A stretch of DNA of 19,226 bases, taken from CAZRGV01 sp964599655. GTDB taxonomy: Bacteria > Planctomycetota > Planctomycetia > Isosphaerales > Isosphaeraceae. Of the stretch, positions 15,851 to 19,226 are shown piece after piece; the stretch's first letter is position 1; each line of letters opens with the position of its first letter. The notes beneath the pieces were generated by a model that was given only the letters and a program-made list of their open reading frames with translations, ran no database searches and was not told where the DNA came from. The translations under genes were made by a program, and so were the position numbers. Where the stretch lies: the NCBI GenBank assembly GCA_964599655.1, contig CAZRGV010000120.1, positions 1 through 19,226 on the forward strand. The letters run 5' to 3'.

Positions 15851-16213
15851 TCACGTCCTGAGCTTGACCGGAATCCGGTCGATCTTGGCGGCGAGGATGA
15901 AGTCATTCTCCGACAGCCCACCAATGGCGTGGGTCCAAATTTCGATCGCCACGTTGCGATACCCGACGAGATGAAGGTCGGGGTGGTGCCCCTCGGCCTC
16001 GGCCAGCTCGGCGATCTTGTTGAAGAAGTCCATCCCGGCCATGAAGTGCTTGACGGTCCACTCCTTTCGGATCCGCTGGCCGTCCTCGGTGAGGGTCCAA
16101 CCGGAGACGTTCTTGAGGAAACCCTCCGCTTCCTCGCGCGTCAGCCTGGGAATGCCGCCCTCGCAGGGGACGCACTTCTTCTTCGTCAACTGTTCGGCGG
16201 TGAGAATATCCAT
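15851..16213 (-). CDS. Pterin-4a-carbinolamine dehydratase
   Basis: This 120-residue protein is a 4a-hydroxytetrahydrobiopterin dehydratase (PCD/DCoH family), which dehydrates the 4a-carbinolamine of tetrahydropterins so that the cofactor of aromatic amino-acid hydroxylases can be recycled. The defining EGHHPDLHL (75-82, with His76, His77, Pro78 and His81) and the following GYRNVAIEIWTHAIGGLSENDF are present. The length is usual for the bacterial family, and the N-terminal KKCVPCEGG is common in its members. An AAGGAG about 9 nt before the ATG is a strong ribosome site. It lies 23 nt after panB on the same strand and is probably the last gene of that operon. No phenylalanine hydroxylase is adjacent, so its partner enzyme, or a pterin role such as in molybdopterin metabolism, is not shown here. 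Confidence 0.95.
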   Translation of the reverse strand: MDILTAEQLTKKKCVPCEGGIPRLTREEAEGFLKNVSGWTLTEDGQRIRKEWTVKHFMAGMDFFNKIAELAEAEGHHPDLHLVGYRNVAIEIWTHAIGGLSENDFILAAKIDRIPVKLRT

Positions 16214-16236
16214 GGTGCTGACTCCTTTGTTTTGAG

Positions 16237-17040
16237 TTACTGAAAGCCTTCGGAATCGCTGGGAAAGCGCCGGGCCCGGACGTCCTCGACGTAGGAGGTG
16301 GCGGCTTTTCGGATGGTTTCCGAGAGCTCGGCGTAGCGTCGCACGAACCTGGGCCGGAAGCCCTCGAAGAGCCCGAAGGCGTCGGACGAAACGAGGACCT
16401 GGCCGTCACAGTGAGGACCGGCTCCGATGCCGATGGTAGGAATCGGGATCTCGCGGGTGATCCGTTCGGCCAACCCGCTCGGAATGCATTCGAGCACAAT
16501 GGCGAACGCCCCGGCCTCGGCGACGGCCATCGCGTCGGCCAGGATGCCGTCCTGGTCGCGCTGGACCTTGAAGCCGCCAAGGCGATGGACCGACTGCGGC
16601 GTCAGGCCGACATGGCCCATGACGGGGATCTCGGCCTCGACGATGGCGCGGATCGTGGCGGCCATCCGCCGGCCTCCTTCGAGCTTGACAGCCCGGACGT
16701 GCGTTTCCTTCAGGAACCGGCCGGCGGAGAGGATGGCCTGCTCGGCGGAGGCGTGGTAGCTGAGGAACGGCAGATCGCCGACGACGAGCGCTCGCTTCGA
16801 GGCGCGAGCGACCATCTCGGCATGATAGATCATTTGATCAAGCGTAACAGATAGGGTTGTGTCGTGCCCCTGGACGACGGTGCCGAGCGAGTCTCCCACG
16901 AGCAGGCACTCGACTCCGGCGGCGTCGAGCAGCCGGGCCGTGGTATAGTCGTAGGCGGTCAGGACGCTGATCGGGCGGCGCTCGGCCTTCCAGCGAGCGA
17001 AGTCGGGGATCGTGACGGGCGTGTCATCGTGGGGCGACAT
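16237..17040 (-). CDS. panB: Ketopantoate hydroxymethyltransferase
   Basis: 3-methyl-2-oxobutanoate hydroxymethyltransferase (267 residues) makes ketopantoate from 2-ketoisovalerate and 5,10-methylenetetrahydrofolate, the first committed step of pantothenate and coenzyme A synthesis, in the cytoplasm. The active-site set is intact: VGDSLG with Asp50 and VGDLPF with Asp89 (Mg2+ ligands), AVKLEGG with Lys119 and Glu121, GHVGLTPQSVHRLGGF (142-157), and LECIPSG with the catalytic Glu184. Its length matches the family. The start codon overlaps the end of the upstream glycosyltransferase by 17 nt, which indicates translational coupling, and an ACGAGG lies before it. The pterin dehydratase follows after 23 nt. 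A pairing of panB with panC is common elsewhere but is not present in this window. Confidence 0.97.
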   Translation of the reverse strand: MSPHDDTPVTIPDFARWKAERRPISVLTAYDYTTARLLDAAGVECLLVGDSLGTVVQGHDTTLSVTLDQMIYHAEMVARASKRALVVGDLPFLSYHASAEQAILSAGRFLKETHVRAVKLEGGRRMAATIRAIVEAEIPVMGHVGLTPQSVHRLGGFKVQRDQDGILADAMAVAEAGAFAIVLECIPSGLAERITREIPIPTIGIGAGPHCDGQVLVSSDAFGLFEGFRPRFVRRYAELSETIRKAATSYVEDVRARRFPSDSEGFQ

Positions 17041-18589
17041 GAGGCGCCTCGTTCAATTCGACCAGGAGAAACCCGGGCCGGTCGACCAGGATGGGAGAAT
17101 AACGGCTCCGGATGGCCTCGTGCGAAGGGTCTCGGAGCCGGCCTCGCGAGGGGTCACCGACATCGGCGAAGTAGCGGGCCCCCCTGTCATGATACCAACC
17201 GACCAGGGTTTCTGGCGTGGCCTCCTGGAGCGAAATCACCCGGCCCCACTCGCCCAGGGCGCGCCGGATCGCCTCGGGTTCCGTTTCCAGCCGGCAACCG
17301 CGACGGTCGGCCGCGAACAGAACGGCCTCTCGAGCGATGACCCAGTTGCCGGCCGGAACGTGCCGGTTGATCTCCGACGCCGCCTCGCCGAGAGCCTGCC
17401 ACTCGGCCGGTGTCTTCCACGTCGAGGCCGACTGGACCACGCAAAGGCCGGCAAAAGAGATCGCCACAAGGAGCGCCGAGCATGGTCGACGTTGGCCCAG
17501 ATCGGTCAGGGCGCGGCCCATGCCGACCGCGGCCACGGGCGTCATCGCCAGCCAGTAATACTCGTGGTGCAACTTCCCCGCCAGAAGGGCCAGGGTCACA
17601 CCCGCCGAAAGCGCCCAGACGCGCCAGAGCCGGTCGGCGCGGCCTCGAAGGAGGCCCCAGCCCGCAAGGACGAATCCGAGCGGCGTGAATGCTCTGAATA
17701 CGAGAAATCGAAGAACATAATGGTATGTTTCTTGTTTTAGCAGGGATGTCGGCACGAGCACATGAATCCAAATGCTCGCGTTGTCGGCCGAGGCTCGCGA
17801 GCCGGTGGTAAGCTGCGAGAGCGCGTGGACGTACCAGAGCGCGACGGGCGCAAGCGTCGTTGCGATGGAGAGCCACTGAGGAAGACGTCGTCTCGTACTC
17901 TCCCTGGCGGTTTCGGGTTGCCGACGCGGGATCAAGACCAGCGGCACGAGCATGGAGGCCAGCACGATCTTCATCGCCAGGCCGAGACTCACCAGCGGCC
18001 AGGCGAGCCAGAGCCAGGAACCGCCTGGTTTTGCCAGGTGTTCATCCCAGCATCGAATTCCAGCGAGCAGAAGCCCGAGGGCCGTGGCGTCGGGCTGGAA
18101 GGCTCGGCCGTATCGGATTGTGACCGGGAAGAGGGCGAACGCGGCCACGGCCAGGGTCGCAACCGCGACCCCTTCACGGCGTCGGGCCAAACCGAAAAGG
18201 CCCCAGGCACCGAGGGTCATCGCGAGCGCCGAGACGAGCCGGCCCGAGGACTCGAGCGCGAGGCCCGTGGCTCGATGCAAGACGGCGACGATCGAGGCGT
18301 AGAGCGGCGGCTCGACGAGGAAGAGATTTGGAAACGGTCCGGTGTCGAGCTCCGGGTGGAGGAAGCCGGAACCCCGGTCGAGGTTGCGGGCGACCATCGC
18401 GGTGGGGACCTGTCGGCCGACGTAGTTCTCAACGATCGGCTGATCGGCGCGAATGGCCCGCAAGACAAAGACCGCCAGCAGTAAGAGGGGCAGGGCGAGC
18501 CTGGAGCGAGACCGCTTGGCCGGCGACGCGAGGGGACCGCGGAGAACGCGGGGAATCGCGGGGGAAGAGGACGCGAGGGTCTGATTCAT
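17024..18589 (-). CDS. GT39-like membrane glycosyltransferase (ArnT/PMT type)
   Basis: A 521-residue polytopic membrane protein with about ten hydrophobic segments between residues 31 and 390 and a soluble C-terminal domain of about 130 residues. The early extracytoplasmic loop carries VENYVGRQ (53-60) and FLVEPPLY (90-97), similar to the acidic loop and E-x-PP-Y signature of GT-C enzymes in the GT39/PMT_2 group. A later HHEYYW (341-346) is also typical. These enzymes transfer a sugar from a polyprenyl-phosphate carrier to a lipid, glycan or protein on the outer face of the inner membrane. Acceptor and sugar are unknown. The start is 33 nt after the topoisomerase stop, and the end overlaps panB by 17 nt, so it is probably part of one operon. 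Codons at 17690-17740 are unusually AT-ending. Confidence 0.88.
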   Translation of the reverse strand: MNQTLASSSPAIPRVLRGPLASPAKRSRSRLALPLLLLAVFVLRAIRADQPIVENYVGRQVPTAMVARNLDRGSGFLHPELDTGPFPNLFLVEPPLYASIVAVLHRATGLALESSGRLVSALAMTLGAWGLFGLARRREGVAVATLAVAAFALFPVTIRYGRAFQPDATALGLLLAGIRCWDEHLAKPGGSWLWLAWPLVSLGLAMKIVLASMLVPLVLIPRRQPETARESTRRRLPQWLSIATTLAPVALWYVHALSQLTTGSRASADNASIWIHVLVPTSLLKQETYHYVLRFLVFRAFTPLGFVLAGWGLLRGRADRLWRVWALSAGVTLALLAGKLHHEYYWLAMTPVAAVGMGRALTDLGQRRPCSALLVAISFAGLCVVQSASTWKTPAEWQALGEAASEINRHVPAGNWVIAREAVLFAADRRGCRLETEPEAIRRALGEWGRVISLQEATPETLVGWYHDRGARYFADVGDPSRGRLRDPSHEAIRSRYSPILVDRPGFLLVELNEAPHVAPR

Positions 18590-18622
18590 CGTCCATGAAC
18601 CTCAGCGTCTTCTTTCAGGGTG

Positions 18623-19226
18623 TTAAATGTCAATATCCTTGGCGGTGTACGCTTCAGCCATGATGAACCGGAATCGCGCTTCGGGGTCCTTGCCCATTAG
18701 CTCGGTGACGGTGCTCTCGGTGTAAGGGCGATCCTCGTCGGGAACGACAACGCGAAGCAACCGGCGGCGGGCAGGGTCGAGGGTCGTCTCGTAGAGAAGC
18801 TGGTGAGGCATCTCGCCGAGCCCCTTGAAGCGGGTAATGTTCACTTTGGCATTCTTGGGCATCTTCGCCAGGATCTTATCGCGTGCGTTGTCGTCGGACG
18901 CCCAGTAGGTTTCCTTGCCGTGGGTGATCTTGTAGAGCGGAGGGCAGGCGAGGTAAACGCGTCCGTCGTCAATGAGGCCCGGCAGGTGGCGGTAGAAGAA
19001 GGTCAGGAGCAGCGTCGCGATGTGGTGGCCGTCGCTATCGGCATCGGTCAGCAGGATGATCTTGCCGTAGCGAAGCCGGCCGGGGTCGTACTGGTCGTCC
19101 ATACCGCAGCCGAGGGCGCTGACGATGTCGGTCAGCTCCTTGTTGTCGAGGAGCTTCGCCTTGCCGGCCTGCTCGACGTTGAGGACCTTGCCGCGGAGCG
19201 GGAGGATCGCCTGGATGTCACGATCG
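18623..19226 (-). CDS. Type IIA topoisomerase B subunit (GyrB/ParE), C-terminal part
   Basis: The minus-strand frame is open to the right edge of the window, so only the C-terminal 200 or so residues are present and the ATG at 19102 is internal. The visible part starts inside the TOPRIM domain with QAILPLRGKVLNVEQA and contains the metal-binding TDADSDGHHIATLLLTFFYRHLP. It then has RFKGLGEM and a tail ending AKDIDI. These are defining features of the B subunit of DNA gyrase or topoisomerase IV, which binds ATP and, with the A subunit, passes DNA strands to control supercoiling. The DADSDG form is closer to ParE (DADSDGLH in E. coli) than to E. coli GyrB (DADVDGSH), but the TLLLTFFYR stretch is GyrB-like; I cannot decide which subunit it is from this fragment. 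The downstream glycosyltransferase begins 33 nt after the stop. Confidence 0.95.
   Translation of the reverse strand, partial: DRDIQAILPLRGKVLNVEQAGKAKLLDNKELTDIVSALGCGMDDQYDPGRLRYGKIILLTDADSDGHHIATLLLTFFYRHLPGLIDDGRVYLACPPLYKITHGKETYWASDDNARDKILAKMPKNAKVNITRFKGLGEMPHQLLYETTLDPARRRLLRVVVPDEDRPYTESTVTELMGKDPEARFRFIMAEAYTAKDIDI

Noticed and set aside
18623..19102. Topoisomerase fragment as a complete 159-residue gene
   Set aside because: The frame continues upstream to the window edge with conserved TOPRIM sequence, so it is truncated by the window.

Overview
The window looks like a chromosomal segment of a GC-rich planctomycete, most likely from the Isosphaeraceae/Gemmataceae side of the phylum. 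The evidence is the gene content: an adjacent DUF1549 + DUF1501 pair, a DUF1570 metallopeptidase lipoprotein, a secreted protein with a planctomycete-style arginine-rich LExxEPRL start, and a very large membrane-anchored beta-rich protein. No 16S or other phylogenetic marker is present, so this placement is inference. I see no tRNA, rRNA, CRISPR array, insertion sequence or phage gene.

Layout from left to right. 1-4791 (+): the 3' part of a giant envelope protein with two membrane-segment clusters around a roughly 1000-residue presumed extracytoplasmic region; its true start lies before the window. A strong hairpin (4825-4856) separates it from the convergent DUF1549 (6263-7912) and DUF1501 (4891-6171) genes, which are read on the minus strand in the order DUF1549 then DUF1501, with another hairpin between them. 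After a 433-nt non-coding stretch comes a minus-strand type I ABC exporter half-transporter (8346-10601) with an unusual coiled-coil-like insertion. A 545-nt divergent intergenic region follows.

The plus-strand block 11147-15821 is envelope-related: a small secreted beta-rich protein, a GT4-like glycosyltransferase with a good sigma70-type promoter, a protein carrying two Kdo/WaaP-like kinase domains in tandem (interrupted by a 20-N assembly gap that stays in frame), and a DUF1570 lipoprotein. The glycosyltransferase and double kinase suggest lipopolysaccharide or other surface-glycan building; the specific sugar targets cannot be read from sequence.

The minus-strand block 15851-19226 is read right to left as one probable operon: the C-terminal part of a GyrB/ParE-type topoisomerase subunit, a GT39-like membrane glycosyltransferase, panB (overlapping it by 17 nt) and a pterin-4a-carbinolamine dehydratase, with gaps of 23-33 nt between the others.

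I did not find a clear new defence or mobile system. The least explained signals are short patches of A/T-ending codons scattered in otherwise GC-ending genes, an extreme AT island at 12919-12973, the two-kinase fusion, and the exporter's long insertion between its first two membrane segments.
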